NCBI GenBank assembly: GCA_904394975.1
Contig: CAJFNQ010000027.1
Location: forward strand, 1-62,638
Length of the DNA: 62,638 nt
Source: Metaruminococcus_A gallistercoris
GTDB lineage: Bacteria > Bacillota > Clostridia > Oscillospirales > Ruminococcaceae
Direction: 5' to 3'
In this document: one piece after another, positions 7,924 to 16,675 of the stretch
Numbering within the stretch: the first letter of the stretch is position 1
Layout: each line of letters starts with the position of its first letter
Translations under genes and position numbers: made by a program
The notes under the pieces: generated by a model
The model's database searches: none
Seen by the model: only the letters and a program-made list of their open reading frames with translations
Told to the model about the DNA's origin: nothing

Positions 7924-10362
7924 ATGCAGGAAAACACCTTAAAAATAGATACGCTGGAAACACAGAATGCAATCATCCCGGCTGTGGCCATGCGGGGAAT
8001 TGTTATGTTGCCGGGAACGGTCATGCATTTTGATGTCGGCCGAAAAAAATCCATTGAGGCGCTCAATGTTGCTGTCGGTGGGGATAAAACCATTTTTCTG
8101 GTCACCCAGAAGGACGTAGCGGTGGATGATCCCGGGGAGAATGACCTTTACAAAGTAGGGGTCGTTGTGAAAATTAAACAACTGCTTAAAACACAGGACA
8201 ATACCGTCCGTGTGCTGGTGGATGGCCTCTACCGTGCCAAAGTAGTGCGTTTTACCTCGTTTGAGGGATATATCGAAGCGGAAGTGAAAAAATTTCCGTT
8301 TCGTTCTTCCCGTCATCCCCATGAGGAACTGGAAGCGGCGGTCCGCACGGTAAAAGGGATTTTTGACGAGTATGCTGACGCGGTTCCTAAAATTGCAGAT
8401 GAACTGGTCGCCGCCATCATGACCGAGAGCGATCCGGAAAAGTTTTTCCAAATCGTTGCGCAGAATATCATGCTCAGTTTTGAGGACAAACAACTTCTTC
8501 TGGAGAAGACTGATCTTTACGGCCGTCTGCTGCTTCTTGCGCAGGTGCTGGAAAAAGAAAAGAATATCCTTCTCATTGAGCGGGATATTTTCGATCAGGT
8601 CAAGGAAAACATGGACAAGAACCAGCGGGATTATTACCTGCGCGAACAGATGCGGGTGATTGCCGATGAACTGGGAGAAAGTGAAAACGTACAGGAGGAA
8701 GCGGAATCCTACGCTGAGCGGATTGAAGCCATCCGCAATCTTTCTGATGATTCCAGAGAGAAGCTTCTCAAAGAATGCGAACGGCTTTATAAAATGCCTC
8801 CGGGCTCGCACGAAGCGTCGGTTATCCGAAACTATCTTGATTTGTGCGTCAGCCTCCCGTGGGACACCGCAACCCAGGATAATCTGAATCTGACCCAGAT
8901 CCGCAAACAGTTTGACAAGGAACACTATGGGCTGGAAAAAGTCAAAGAGCGTATTCTGGAAAGTCTTGCGGTGCGGAAGCTGGCACCTGAAATAAAGGGG
9001 CAGATCATCTGCCTCGAGGGTCCTCCGGGAGTTGGTAAAACCTCGATTGCCCGGTCGATCGCGGAAGCGCTCGGGCGCAAATTCGTCCGTATTTCCTTGG
9101 GCGGCGTTCGGGATGAGTCGGAACTGCGCGGTCACCGGAAGACTTACATAGGCGCTATGCCCGGGCGGATCATTTCCGGTATCCGGCAAGCGAAATCGCG
9201 CAATCCGCTGATGCTGTTGGATGAAATTGATAAAATGGGCGCTGACTATAAAGGCGACCCTTCTGCCGCTATGCTGGAAATGCTCGACAGCGAACAGAAT
9301 ACAGCGTTTTATGATCATTATCTTGAAATTCCGTTTGATCTGAGCGAGGTGCTTTTCATCACCACCGCGAACTCGCTGGATACCATTCCCGCGCCGCTTC
9401 TGGACCGAATGGAAGTCATCTCTCTGCCGAGCTATACCCGTGAGGAAAAGTTCCAGATCGCGAAGAGGCATCTGGTGAAAAAGCAGATGGAAAAACACGG
9501 GCTTACCCCCAAGACATTCCGCCTGTCGGATGCCGCGCTGTATGAGCTCATCGACAGCTATACCCGCGAGGCGGGTGTTCGCCGGCTGGAGCGTGAGATT
9601 GCTTCACTCTGCCGTAAGGCGGCAAAACAAATCGCTTCCGAAGAGGAAAAGCGGGTAACGGTAACCCCGAAAAATCTTGAAAAACTGCTGGGCCCCAAAC
9701 GGTATTATCCGGATGTGATGGAGACTACCGATGAAGTCGGACTTGTGACCGGCCTTGCGTGGACTTCCGTGGGCGGCGAAACGATGCCGATTGAGGTTTC
9801 GGTTTTAGAAGGTTCCGGCAAGCTGGAACTTACCGGAAATTTGGGCGATGTGATGAAAGAATCGGCCCGTACGGCGGTAAGTTATGTCCGTTCCATCGCG
9901 GCGGATTATCATATCCCGGCGGATTTTTACAAGACAAAGGATATTCATATTCATGTGCCGGAAGGCGCTGTTCCAAAGGATGGACCTTCCGCGGGCATCG
10001 CGCTTACAACGGCGCTGGTTTCCGCGTTGTCCGGCATTCCTGTCCGTCACGATGTCGCTATGACCGGGGAAGTCACACTGCGCGGCCGGGTGCTTCCAAT
10101 CGGCGGCCTGCGTGAAAAAACTATGGCGGCTTACCGGTACGGGGTAAAAACTGTAATCATTCCAAAACGCAATCTGCCGGATCTGTATGAAGTGGATCCT
10201 GTTGTGAAAAATGCGGTTGAATTCCAGCCGGTTTCTTCCGCGCGGGAGGTTTTGGAAATCGCTTTGGTGCAGCCGAAGAATCAAAATGCGTCTGCGTCTG
10301 CGCCGGCGCTGTTTCAGCCGGAGACGAAATCATCCCGGCTGCAAGAGGGGGGACTGGCGTGA
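7924..10362 (+). CDS. lon: ATP-dependent protease Lon
   Basis: An 812-residue cytoplasmic AAA+ serine protease that degrades misfolded and regulatory proteins. The N-terminal substrate-binding LON domain (about 15-210) includes VAMRGIVMLPGTVMHFDVGR. A coiled-coil linker follows, with REQMRVIADELGE. The AAA+ module has Walker A GPPGVGKTS near residue 366 and Walker B LMLLDEIDKMG. The C-terminal protease domain has catalytic Ser in KDGPSAGIAL (about 689) and Lys in the LRGRVLPIGGLREKTMAA region. SD AAGGAG precedes ATG. The stop overlaps the GTG start of engB, so the two are translationally coupled. Length is normal for LonA. Confidence 0.97.
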   Translation: MQENTLKIDTLETQNAIIPAVAMRGIVMLPGTVMHFDVGRKKSIEALNVAVGGDKTIFLVTQKDVAVDDPGENDLYKVGVVVKIKQLLKTQDNTVRVLVDGLYRAKVVRFTSFEGYIEAEVKKFPFRSSRHPHEELEAAVRTVKGIFDEYADAVPKIADELVAAIMTESDPEKFFQIVAQNIMLSFEDKQLLLEKTDLYGRLLLLAQVLEKEKNILLIERDIFDQVKENMDKNQRDYYLREQMRVIADELGESENVQEEAESYAERIEAIRNLSDDSREKLLKECERLYKMPPGSHEASVIRNYLDLCVSLPWDTATQDNLNLTQIRKQFDKEHYGLEKVKERILESLAVRKLAPEIKGQIICLEGPPGVGKTSIARSIAEALGRKFVRISLGGVRDESELRGHRKTYIGAMPGRIISGIRQAKSRNPLMLLDEIDKMGADYKGDPSAAMLEMLDSEQNTAFYDHYLEIPFDLSEVLFITTANSLDTIPAPLLDRMEVISLPSYTREEKFQIAKRHLVKKQMEKHGLTPKTFRLSDAALYELIDSYTREAGVRRLEREIASLCRKAAKQIASEEEKRVTVTPKNLEKLLGPKRYYPDVMETTDEVGLVTGLAWTSVGGETMPIEVSVLEGSGKLELTGNLGDVMKESARTAVSYVRSIAADYHIPADFYKTKDIHIHVPEGAVPKDGPSAGIALTTALVSALSGIPVRHDVAMTGEVTLRGRVLPIGGLREKTMAAYRYGVKTVIIPKRNLPDLYEVDPVVKNAVEFQPVSSAREVLEIALVQPKNQNASASAPALFQPETKSSRLQEGGLA

Positions 10363-10943
10363 ATTTTAATCTGGCGCGGTTTGTTTCCGCGTATGGTGTA
10401 TCCAGCCAGCTTCCTTCTTCTGAACGAATCGAGATCGCGTTTGCAGGGCGTTCCAATGTGGGAAAATCCTCTTTGATCAATAAGCTGTTTAACCGAAAAA
10501 ATTTGGCGCGGGTCAGTGCGGTGCCTGGAAAAACAGCCACCATCAATTTTTATGGTGTGGAAGATGTAGTATTTGTCGATCTCCCCGGTTATGGATATGC
10601 GAAAGTTGCGAAAAGTGAAAAATACCGCTGGTCGGAGTTGATTGAGGGCTATTTTAATCAGAAGCGAAATGTGGCGCTTGTAATCCTTTTGGTGGACATT
10701 CGTCATGAACCTTCTAAGCTGGATGTGCAGATGGTAGATTATCTGGTTGAAATGGAGTACCCGTTCATCGTTGTGCTGACCAAAGCGGATAAATTATCCG
10801 CGCGGCAGAAGGAAAATCGCCTGAAAGCGTTTCGCGGGGAACTTCCTTATGGAGATGAGATTCATATGCTGGCGGTTTCTTCCCAGACTGGGGAGGGAAT
10901 CGAACAGCTGCGTGCGCTTGTGGAAGACGTTTGCGAAGAATAA
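10359..10943 (+). CDS. engB: Ribosome biogenesis GTP-binding protein YsxC/EngB
   Basis: A 194-residue TrmE-Era-EngA-like GTPase needed for 50S subunit assembly. The G1 loop GRSNVGKSSL is near residue 31, then the G2/G3 region with DLPGYGYAKV, G4 TKADKL and G5 AVSSQTGEG. It starts at GTG 10359 inside the lon stop (GTGA overlap). The lon-engB order is conserved across Firmicutes. Confidence 0.96.
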   Translation: MNFNLARFVSAYGVSSQLPSSERIEIAFAGRSNVGKSSLINKLFNRKNLARVSAVPGKTATINFYGVEDVVFVDLPGYGYAKVAKSEKYRWSELIEGYFNQKRNVALVILLVDIRHEPSKLDVQMVDYLVEMEYPFIVVLTKADKLSARQKENRLKAFRGELPYGDEIHMLAVSSQTGEGIEQLRALVEDVCEE

Positions 10944-10963
10944 TGTTGTTTGGAGGATCCTTA

Positions 10964-12262
10964 ATGTTTGTTTCGAAAAATCTGGATGTAAACGAAAAAG
11001 GCCATTTGACCATTTCCGGTGTGGATGCCGTTGAGCTTGCAAAAGAATACGGCACACCGCTTTATGTAATGGATGAATCCCTGATTCGTGAAAACTGTGC
11101 ACAGTTCCGCCGCTCATTTGAACAGTATTACCACGGCGCTGGTCTTGCCTGTTATGCAAGCAAAGCGTTTTGCTGTAAAGAAATGTGCCGCATAGCCTCG
11201 GAAGAGGGGATGGGGCTGGACGTTGTTTCCATCGGTGAGCTTTATACTGCACTGAGCGCGGGCTTTCCGGCAGATAAGATTTATTTCCACGGAAACAATA
11301 AGTCGGATGAGGAACTTCGTTACGCGTTGGAACAGCAGATTGGCTGTATTGTAGTAGACAATCCAGAAGAGCTGGAACGGTTGAATGCGCTCGCTTGTGA
11401 ACTCGGCAAAAAACCGGATATCATGTTCCGTATCAAACCGGGTATCGATGCGCATACGCATGATTTTATCCGTACCGGACAGATTGATTCTAAATTTGGA
11501 TTGGCGCTGGAAACCGGGGAAGCTATGCAGGTTCTCAAGCAGGCGGTCCGGATGGAACATGTGCATTTGAAAGGTGTTCACTGTCATATCGGTTCGCAGA
11601 TTTTTGATATCGAACCGTTTAAGTTAGCGGCAAAAGTCATGCTTGGTTTTCTGGCGGATTTGAAGCAGCAGACTGGTTATGAAGTGGAGCAGCTCAACCT
11701 CGGCGGGGGATTTGGCATTAAGTATGTACCGGAAGATGAGCCGGTTCCGTACGAAGAATACATCAAAGAGGTATCCGCTGTGGTTGCGGAGGAATCCAAA
11801 CGTTTGAATATCACCCAGCCGTTTATTTTGATCGAGCCGGGCCGTTCGATTGTTGGACCGGCAGGAGTGACTTTGTATACTGTGGGCGCAGTGAAAGAGA
11901 TTCCGGGTATTCGTACCTATGTTTCGGTAGACGGCGGTATGACGGATAATCCTCGTTATGCGCTTTATCAGTCTAAATATGATATGGCTATTGCGAATGC
12001 CGCGTCTGAACCGAAGGAGACCGTCGTAACTGTTGCTGGTAAGTGCTGTGAGAGCGGTGACCTGCTTGGTGAGGGTGTACCTCTTCAAAAAACCAAAGGC
12101 GGAGACATTCTGGCAGTGTTCGCAACAGGGGCGTACAACTATTCTATGGCTTCTCGTTATAACCGTACCGCGATCCCTGCAGTGGTTATGGTTAAAGAGG
12201 GTTCTCATCGTCTTGTTGTCAAACGAGAGACGTTAGAAGACCTGGTAAAAAATGATCTGTAA
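10964..12262 (+). CDS. lysA: Diaminopimelate decarboxylase
   Basis: A 432-residue PLP enzyme that makes L-lysine from meso-diaminopimelate in the last step of lysine synthesis. The fold-type III barrel starts with YGTPLYVMDESLI and the PLP lysine lies in CYASKAF (about residue 64). LNLGGGFGIKY binds PLP phosphate, and EPGRSIVGPAG and CCESGDLLGEG mark the active-site face. ATG 10964 is preferred over the longer open frame from 10931 because GGAGG lies 7 bases upstream and the extra residues overlap engB. It follows engB by 20 bases and is probably in the lon transcript. No clear terminator is seen before the tRNA promoter. Confidence 0.95.
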   Translation: MFVSKNLDVNEKGHLTISGVDAVELAKEYGTPLYVMDESLIRENCAQFRRSFEQYYHGAGLACYASKAFCCKEMCRIASEEGMGLDVVSIGELYTALSAGFPADKIYFHGNNKSDEELRYALEQQIGCIVVDNPEELERLNALACELGKKPDIMFRIKPGIDAHTHDFIRTGQIDSKFGLALETGEAMQVLKQAVRMEHVHLKGVHCHIGSQIFDIEPFKLAAKVMLGFLADLKQQTGYEVEQLNLGGGFGIKYVPEDEPVPYEEYIKEVSAVVAEESKRLNITQPFILIEPGRSIVGPAGVTLYTVGAVKEIPGIRTYVSVDGGMTDNPRYALYQSKYDMAIANAASEPKETVVTVAGKCCESGDLLGEGVPLQKTKGGDILAVFATGAYNYSMASRYNRTAIPAVVMVKEGSHRLVVKRETLEDLVKNDL

Positions 12263-12280
12263 TTTTTTTGAAAAAAGGTA

Positions 12281-12309
12281 TTGACTTTTTGAAAGCGACG
12301 TAGTATAAT
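12281..12309 (+). promoter_or_regulatory. Strong promoter of the tRNA cluster
   Basis: TTGACT (12281-12286), a 17-base spacer and TATAAT (12304-12309) lie 19 bases ahead of the first tRNA. One mismatch from the sigma-A consensus, as expected of a stable-RNA promoter. Confidence 0.9.
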
Positions 12310-12327
12310 TTAACACGTCGCTGATAC

Positions 12328-12403
12328 GGGAGCATAGCTCAGCTGGGAGAGCATCTGCCTTACAAGCAGAGGGTCACAGGTTCGAGCCCTGTTGTTCCCA
12401 CCA
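12328..12403 (+). tRNA. tRNA-Val (anticodon TAC)
   Basis: A 76-base cloverleaf. The acceptor GGGAGCA pairs with TGTTCCC with one G-U pair, the D arm is AGCTCAGCTGGGAGAGCA, the anticodon loop is CTTACAA between TCTGC and GCAGA, and the T arm is CAGGTTCGAGCCCTG. CCA is encoded. Confidence 0.97.
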
Positions 12404-12409
12404 TGGGAC

Positions 12410-12427
12410 GGCACCCGAAAGGGTGCC
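12410..12427 (+). other. GNRA hairpin between tRNA-Val and tRNA-Asp
   Basis: GGCACCC and GGGTGCC form a perfect 7-base stem capped by GAAA. No T run follows, so it is not a standard terminator. It fills most of the spacer and could guide RNase processing of the precursor. Confidence 0.6.
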
Positions 12428-12433
12428 AAATTT

Positions 12434-12510
12434 GGCCCAGTAGTTCAGTTGGTTAGAACGCTAGCCTGTCACGCTAGAGGTCGACGGTTCGAGCCCGTTC
12501 TGGGTCGCCA
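12434..12510 (+). tRNA. tRNA-Asp (anticodon GTC)
   Basis: A 77-base cloverleaf with acceptor GGCCCAG, anticodon loop CTGTCAC, T arm GACGGTTCGAGCCCGTT and encoded CCA. Confidence 0.95.
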
Positions 12511-12514
12511 ACTT

Positions 12515-12590
<76 letters not shown>

Positions 12591-12596
12591 AGAATG

Positions 12597-12625
12597 TTTA
12601 GTATCAGCATTTTGCTGGTACTAAA
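12597..12625 (+). other. Long hairpin between tRNA-Phe and tRNA-Gly
   Basis: TTTAGTATCAGCA pairs with TGCTGGTACTAAA over a three-base TTT loop, 13 pairs with one G-U. The following bases (TCATTCAATTG) are only moderately T-rich, so termination would be weak. A processing signal or partial attenuator between the first three and last two tRNAs is possible. Confidence 0.6.
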
Positions 12626-12659
12626 TCATTCAATTGTTGCATAGAATAATAATGCATTT

Positions 12660-12735
12660 GCGGGTTTAGCTCATCTGGTAGAGCGCCACCTTGCCAAGGT
12701 GGAGGTAGCGAGTTCGAGCCTCGTAACCCGCTCCA
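12660..12735 (+). tRNA. tRNA-Gly (anticodon GCC)
   Basis: A 76-base cloverleaf with acceptor GCGGGTT pairing AACCCGC, D arm AGCTCATCTGGTAGAGC, anticodon loop TTGCCAA, T-loop TTCGAGC and encoded CCA. Confidence 0.96.
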
Positions 12736-12739
12736 GTAT

Positions 12740-12814
12740 GGCGCTATAGCCAAGTGGTAAGGCGTGGGTCTGCAACACCCTGATTCCCCGGTTCAAATCC
12801 GGGTGGCGCCTCCA
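12740..12814 (+). tRNA. tRNA-Cys (anticodon GCA)
   Basis: A 75-base cloverleaf with acceptor GGCGCTA, a short D loop (GCCAAGTGGTAAGGC), anticodon loop CTGCAAC, T arm CCCGGTTCAAATCCGGG and encoded CCA. It is the last tRNA before the terminator. Confidence 0.96.
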
Positions 12815-12816
12815 TA

Positions 12817-12849
12817 CAAAACCGGTCAACTTATTGTTGACCGGTTTTT
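12817..12849 (+). terminator. Terminator of the tRNA cluster
   Basis: AAAACCGGTCAAC pairs with GTTGACCGGTTTT over a TTATT loop and runs into T residues, three bases after tRNA-Cys. The A-rich left flank could also help end the opposing kinase transcript. Confidence 0.9.
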
Positions 12850-12948
12850 GTTTTTGTTGGTTAAGATGTGTTTGCAGAATCCGTTTTGGTTAAAATTTGA
12901 ACGATCATTCATTACCGTTCAAATTTTAAAAAGATGTTTGTCTTCGTT

Positions 12949-14943
12949 TTATTGTATAAGTGGTAATCTGATTGTAAAAATAGTACCTTTCCCGGGTGTA
13001 GACGCTACTTCGATATTTCCTCCATGTTCGGTAACAATGGATTTTACAATGAAAAGCCCTACACCGCTTCCGTTGTCATGGCTTCGATGCGTGAAAAACC
13101 GATCAAATATATGTGGAATATCTTCTTCGGATATTCCGGAACCGTTGTCTTCCACACACAGTACCGCAAACTCTTGTTCTTTATCAAGGCAAAGGCGGAT
13201 TTTTCCCCCTTCCGGTGTAAAGCTTACTGCGTTAAACACAAGATTTTGCAGCACACTCACCAGTTTCCGCCTGTCTCCATATACCATGACAGGCTGGCTG
13301 TCTTTTAACAAAAGTTCAAAAGAGATGCCGTTAACATCAATGTCCGGCTTGTTGCTGGAATAAAAATCGCGCAATAGCAGACATAGGTCAAGAGGTTCAA
13401 ATGCTGGTGGTGCAGAGTCGATTTGAGTAAATTCGTTGATTGTGCTTAGCTGTTCCTGTATTTCTTTTGTTTTTTGCCGGATGATGTCAAGATATTGCCT
13501 GGATTCTTGGTCCAGATGGGTGTTATCCAATTCCACAAGGCGTGTAAATGTGGTGATGGATGTGATCGGCGTTTTGAGATCGTGAGCGAATCCGGATAAA
13601 AGCATTCTTCTTTCTTCCAGCAGTTTGGAAATGGATTCTGTTTTATGCGCGATTTCTTCTTGCAAATGTTCGTTCAAATGGCGATTCTCACGAATAATTT
13701 CTGTGTTTCTTAAAGCCATGCGGGCAGTAAAACACAGAATCAGAAGGTATGCGCCCCATTCTTCAAACCAACCTGTATAAGCGGGTTCAAAATGACCGAG
13801 ACATGATGCGTGAAAGATAAGGGATAAACAGTATACCAGCAAACCTGCAAGTAAAAGAAGTATTTGTCCGGATTTTCTTTTTATAAATTGGCGGATTAAA
13901 AGTAAGGTCATTGTTATGGCAATCAACGCTTTATACCAGTACAGTATCTGCCCATATACCGGTACAAATCCCGGAAGGTATCTGGCCATCCATAAAGAAA
14001 ATGCCAATCCGACCAAAACAAATCCACCGGTAATGCCGTTGAGAATGCGTTCCGGTAAGGAGCCTGTTTTCAGGCAGATCAAAGAAACAGTACGTACAAT
14101 ACAGAACAAGCCAAGGGCTGCCGTTGTATTTTCCAGTATGTATGCTGCGTTCCCTCCGGAAATCCCCAACATGTGAATAAACGGGTAACATACCCGCAGC
14201 GAGAAAGATAATCCCAGAATTCCAAGCCAGAAGTTTTCACTGGAAGCTCTGTTTCTCTTCGTACCCCACCATATCACAGCGGCAAAAAGCCCCAATGCCA
14301 GCGACGTAAATACGAGAAGCCCGTAAAAAAGAATCCGAATGGTGATCAAGCGGTTTATTGCTTCACTGCTGCCAATGGCCGGGGGATAGGTCACGCCGGA
14401 ATAATAGTGGGAATAGTTAGCCGTTTGTATTAAGATTTCAGCTTCTCCGTTGATTTCAAAAGAAAACATAAGGTCTTTGATATATGGCTTATACGGAGAA
14501 ATAGAACCGGAGGAAGCAACCTGTTCACCGTTTACATACACAGTACATGCGGAAAATACCTCCGGAATCAGCATGGTGTAACTGCCGTTTCCGCGCAGAT
14601 TTAAACAATAGGTGCCCACACCGTGCGGGGAACCATCTTTATGAAATCCAGAAAAGCTGAAATACTGCCCAATATATATTGGAACCGATTCTCCTCTTAC
14701 ATCACCGGGATATATTCTTTGATCGGGATAAAAATCCCATCCCTGTACAAGCCACGTGATCTCTTGTGATGAAGAACCATCCTCTTCCTGAGAATCCGAA
14801 ACGGAAACAATGCCGTCTTGTGGCATTGACGTACCCCTGCTATACTTGTTATCATAATGATACAGTGAAGTGAATAACACAGAAGCCATAACGCATGTAA
14901 TAAAAATGATTACAGCCGCTCGAAATTTAATGATTTTGGCCAT
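12949..14943 (-). CDS. Sensor histidine kinase with extracellular beta-sandwich and 7TM-type receptor domain
   Basis: A 664-residue membrane kinase. An N-terminal membrane helix (about 8-27) and an extracellular beta-sandwich region (about 60-190) come first. About seven hydrophobic segments follow between 200 and 410, a layout like 7TMR-DISM receptors. A coiled coil (LNEHLQEEIAHKTESISKLLEER) leads to the H-box GFAHDLKTPITSITTF (about H454) and the ATPase with N-box FNAVSFTPEGG, DNGSGISEEDIPHIFDRFF and GSGVGLFIVKS. ATG 14943 has GAGGTG 5 bases upstream. Its likely partner regulator is 1.7 kb away on the same strand, with an opposite-strand surface gene in between. The ligand is unknown. Confidence 0.9.
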   Translation of the reverse strand: MAKIIKFRAAVIIFITCVMASVLFTSLYHYDNKYSRGTSMPQDGIVSVSDSQEEDGSSSQEITWLVQGWDFYPDQRIYPGDVRGESVPIYIGQYFSFSGFHKDGSPHGVGTYCLNLRGNGSYTMLIPEVFSACTVYVNGEQVASSGSISPYKPYIKDLMFSFEINGEAEILIQTANYSHYYSGVTYPPAIGSSEAINRLITIRILFYGLLVFTSLALGLFAAVIWWGTKRNRASSENFWLGILGLSFSLRVCYPFIHMLGISGGNAAYILENTTAALGLFCIVRTVSLICLKTGSLPERILNGITGGFVLVGLAFSLWMARYLPGFVPVYGQILYWYKALIAITMTLLLIRQFIKRKSGQILLLLAGLLVYCLSLIFHASCLGHFEPAYTGWFEEWGAYLLILCFTARMALRNTEIIRENRHLNEHLQEEIAHKTESISKLLEERRMLLSGFAHDLKTPITSITTFTRLVELDNTHLDQESRQYLDIIRQKTKEIQEQLSTINEFTQIDSAPPAFEPLDLCLLLRDFYSSNKPDIDVNGISFELLLKDSQPVMVYGDRRKLVSVLQNLVFNAVSFTPEGGKIRLCLDKEQEFAVLCVEDNGSGISEEDIPHIFDRFFTHRSHDNGSGVGLFIVKSIVTEHGGNIEVASTPGKGTIFTIRLPLIQ

Positions 14944-14952
14944 AGAACACCT

Positions 14953-14962
14953 CGTAATTACG
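14953..14962. promoter_or_regulatory. 10-base palindrome in the kinase/surface-protein divergent gap
   Basis: CGTAATTACG is a perfect palindrome in the middle of a 36-base gap that also holds both ribosome sites. It could be an operator or, on RNA, a short stem touching each SD. The gap is too short for complete promoters, so each gene's promoter probably lies inside the other's coding region. Confidence 0.4.
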
Positions 14963-14979
14963 GAAGGAGGAATATGTAA

Positions 14980-16590
14980 ATGACAACGCAGAAAGCTTTC
15001 AGCTGTTGCAAACTCATTATAACATGTCTTTTTTCTCTTTTAATTACTCTTTTCTGCCCTTTGTTTTCTGATATACATGCAAAGGATGAGGAAAAGCGTG
15101 TGGAAGTTTCCTCCTTTGATGAGTTTGCTTCATCGCTGAATCAGATGCAGAGCACGGGCGGTACCATTGTTTTAACACAGGATATCACTGTTCCTGACGG
15201 AGAGTATTATTCTTATAATAATGCAAGGTATCGCAAAGAGGTTGTTGTTGAAACCAGCGGATATACAATTTATGTAGAGGGCGACCTCGACCTCTGGCCC
15301 TTTTTAACGATCCGCGGGAATGGCAGTCAAAATGAACTTTTTCATGTTTCTTTCGGAGGGGATTTGCGGCTTGTCAGTATTTGCCTGGACGTCGGGGAAG
15401 ATGGAATTGCTGTCGTACAGGAAGAAGGTTCTTTTTTGATATACGGAAGCGCCGAGGACATGGGTCTTCCTGCGTTTACCTGTACCGGCCAAATCATCTC
15501 TTCGCAGACAATGACTGCGGCGGCGTATTGGCGCTACAATTGTGAAAAACTGCTCATTGTCCGGGTGCCGGAGGGTGCTGAGTTTACCGCTGATATGCTT
15601 CCTGACCAAGTACTGTCGGTCGTAAACCGTGATCACCAAGAGCACGAAGAAGAAATCCCAGTTATTTGGGACAATACGACGTTTCCCACAGAGCACGAAA
15701 GAACACTTGTGCGGGGTAAATTCGCAGATGGATATTCTCAGTATGATGACTATGTGCCCCAGTGCCTTGTGATTTGGGAGTCGGACACAAGCCCATTTTT
15801 TCTGAATGTATATCTGGAATCCGCAACACAATGGTATGATATGGTGTTTATGTACGGTGAATCATCTCAGCCGGGCACCATATACGTTCAGTCCTCTGAG
15901 GATGGAGAAATTTGGACAGATATCGCGGGCACAGATGGGTATGTGCCCGTTGAAGCGGAACAAAACGAAAGTTTTTCCTGGATTCTTTCCTATGATCGAT
16001 CAGATCCTGCGCAGGAACGCCCCAGATATTACCGGATGCTGCAGGTCTTAGACGATGGCACGGAGCTCTATTCCGACGCGCTTGAACTAAGCGATAACCT
16101 TATTTTTACAGCGGCTGACATTGAAGGCGGCCGTGGCGGCGAAACCAGCCCTAACGAAGGGGAAAATCAACTTCCAAACGATCTGCCGGAAACAGAGGAC
16201 GAAGCTCCGGCATTGGAATCGCCAGGTGCATCATCAGAATCAGGCACGGGTTCAGGCGGTTCTGAACAGCCGGAAAGCGTGGCAACAGAGTCAGACAGTC
16301 ATAGTGACGACGGAGATATAAAGGAGTTCTCAAAATCTAATAATTCTCCGGCGGGTGATTCTTTGCAAAATGATACTTCGGCAATGCCACAATCGGAAGG
16401 GAAGGAAGTAACCGCACAGGCTTCTGGTTTGGAAGAAGATTCAGAATCGGCAAAACCAGACGAGGCAGAGTTTATAACAGGTGACGAAAATTTGAGTAAT
16501 GCAGGTACCGAAAAAATTGTTGGTATAGTGATTGTTGTGTGTATACTAGCTGGTTCTGTTGCGTTTTTTGTTTTTAAGCGAAAAAGATAA
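14980..16590 (+). CDS. Membrane-anchored secreted surface protein, function unknown
   Basis: A 536-residue exported protein. The signal peptide (about 1-34) is long, with a Leu/Phe-rich core. The ectodomain begins VSSFDEFASSLNQMQSTGGT and continues with short beta-rich turns (TIVLTQDITVPDG, GYTIYVEGDLDL) like those of right-handed beta-helix or parallel-beta surface proteins. A second beta-rich part is around 220-380. A Glu/Ser/Pro-rich linker (about 385-500) precedes a C-terminal helix (IVGIVIVVCILAGSVAFFVF) and tail KRKR. No LPXTG-like motif is present, so I infer a simple membrane anchor. SD GGAAGGAGG is strong. The divergent position beside the kinase suggests it is a target of, or accessory to, that system. 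Confidence 0.75.
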   Translation: MTTQKAFSCCKLIITCLFSLLITLFCPLFSDIHAKDEEKRVEVSSFDEFASSLNQMQSTGGTIVLTQDITVPDGEYYSYNNARYRKEVVVETSGYTIYVEGDLDLWPFLTIRGNGSQNELFHVSFGGDLRLVSICLDVGEDGIAVVQEEGSFLIYGSAEDMGLPAFTCTGQIISSQTMTAAAYWRYNCEKLLIVRVPEGAEFTADMLPDQVLSVVNRDHQEHEEEIPVIWDNTTFPTEHERTLVRGKFADGYSQYDDYVPQCLVIWESDTSPFFLNVYLESATQWYDMVFMYGESSQPGTIYVQSSEDGEIWTDIAGTDGYVPVEAEQNESFSWILSYDRSDPAQERPRYYRMLQVLDDGTELYSDALELSDNLIFTAADIEGGRGGETSPNEGENQLPNDLPETEDEAPALESPGASSESGTGSGGSEQPESVATESDSHSDDGDIKEFSKSNNSPAGDSLQNDTSAMPQSEGKEVTAQASGLEEDSESAKPDEAEFITGDENLSNAGTEKIVGIVIVVCILAGSVAFFVFKRKR

Positions 16591-16604
16591 ATTATGATCA
16601 ATTG

Positions 16605-16648
16605 AAAAATAACGGCTTCTACACTTCGGTAGAAGCCGTTATTTTTTT
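16605..16648. terminator. Bidirectional terminator between surface-protein and regulator genes
   Basis: AATAACGGCTTCTAC and GTAGAAGCCGTTATT form a 15-base perfect stem around ACTTCG, with A and T runs on both flanks, between convergent genes. Confidence 0.9.
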
Positions 16649-16675
16649 ACATATATTTAATTACTCAGGCTTCGT

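Noticed and set aside
7939..9498. 519-codon open frame antisense to lon
   Set aside because: It has no SD or family resemblance, and lon on the other strand is certain. It is a by-product of lon codon usage.
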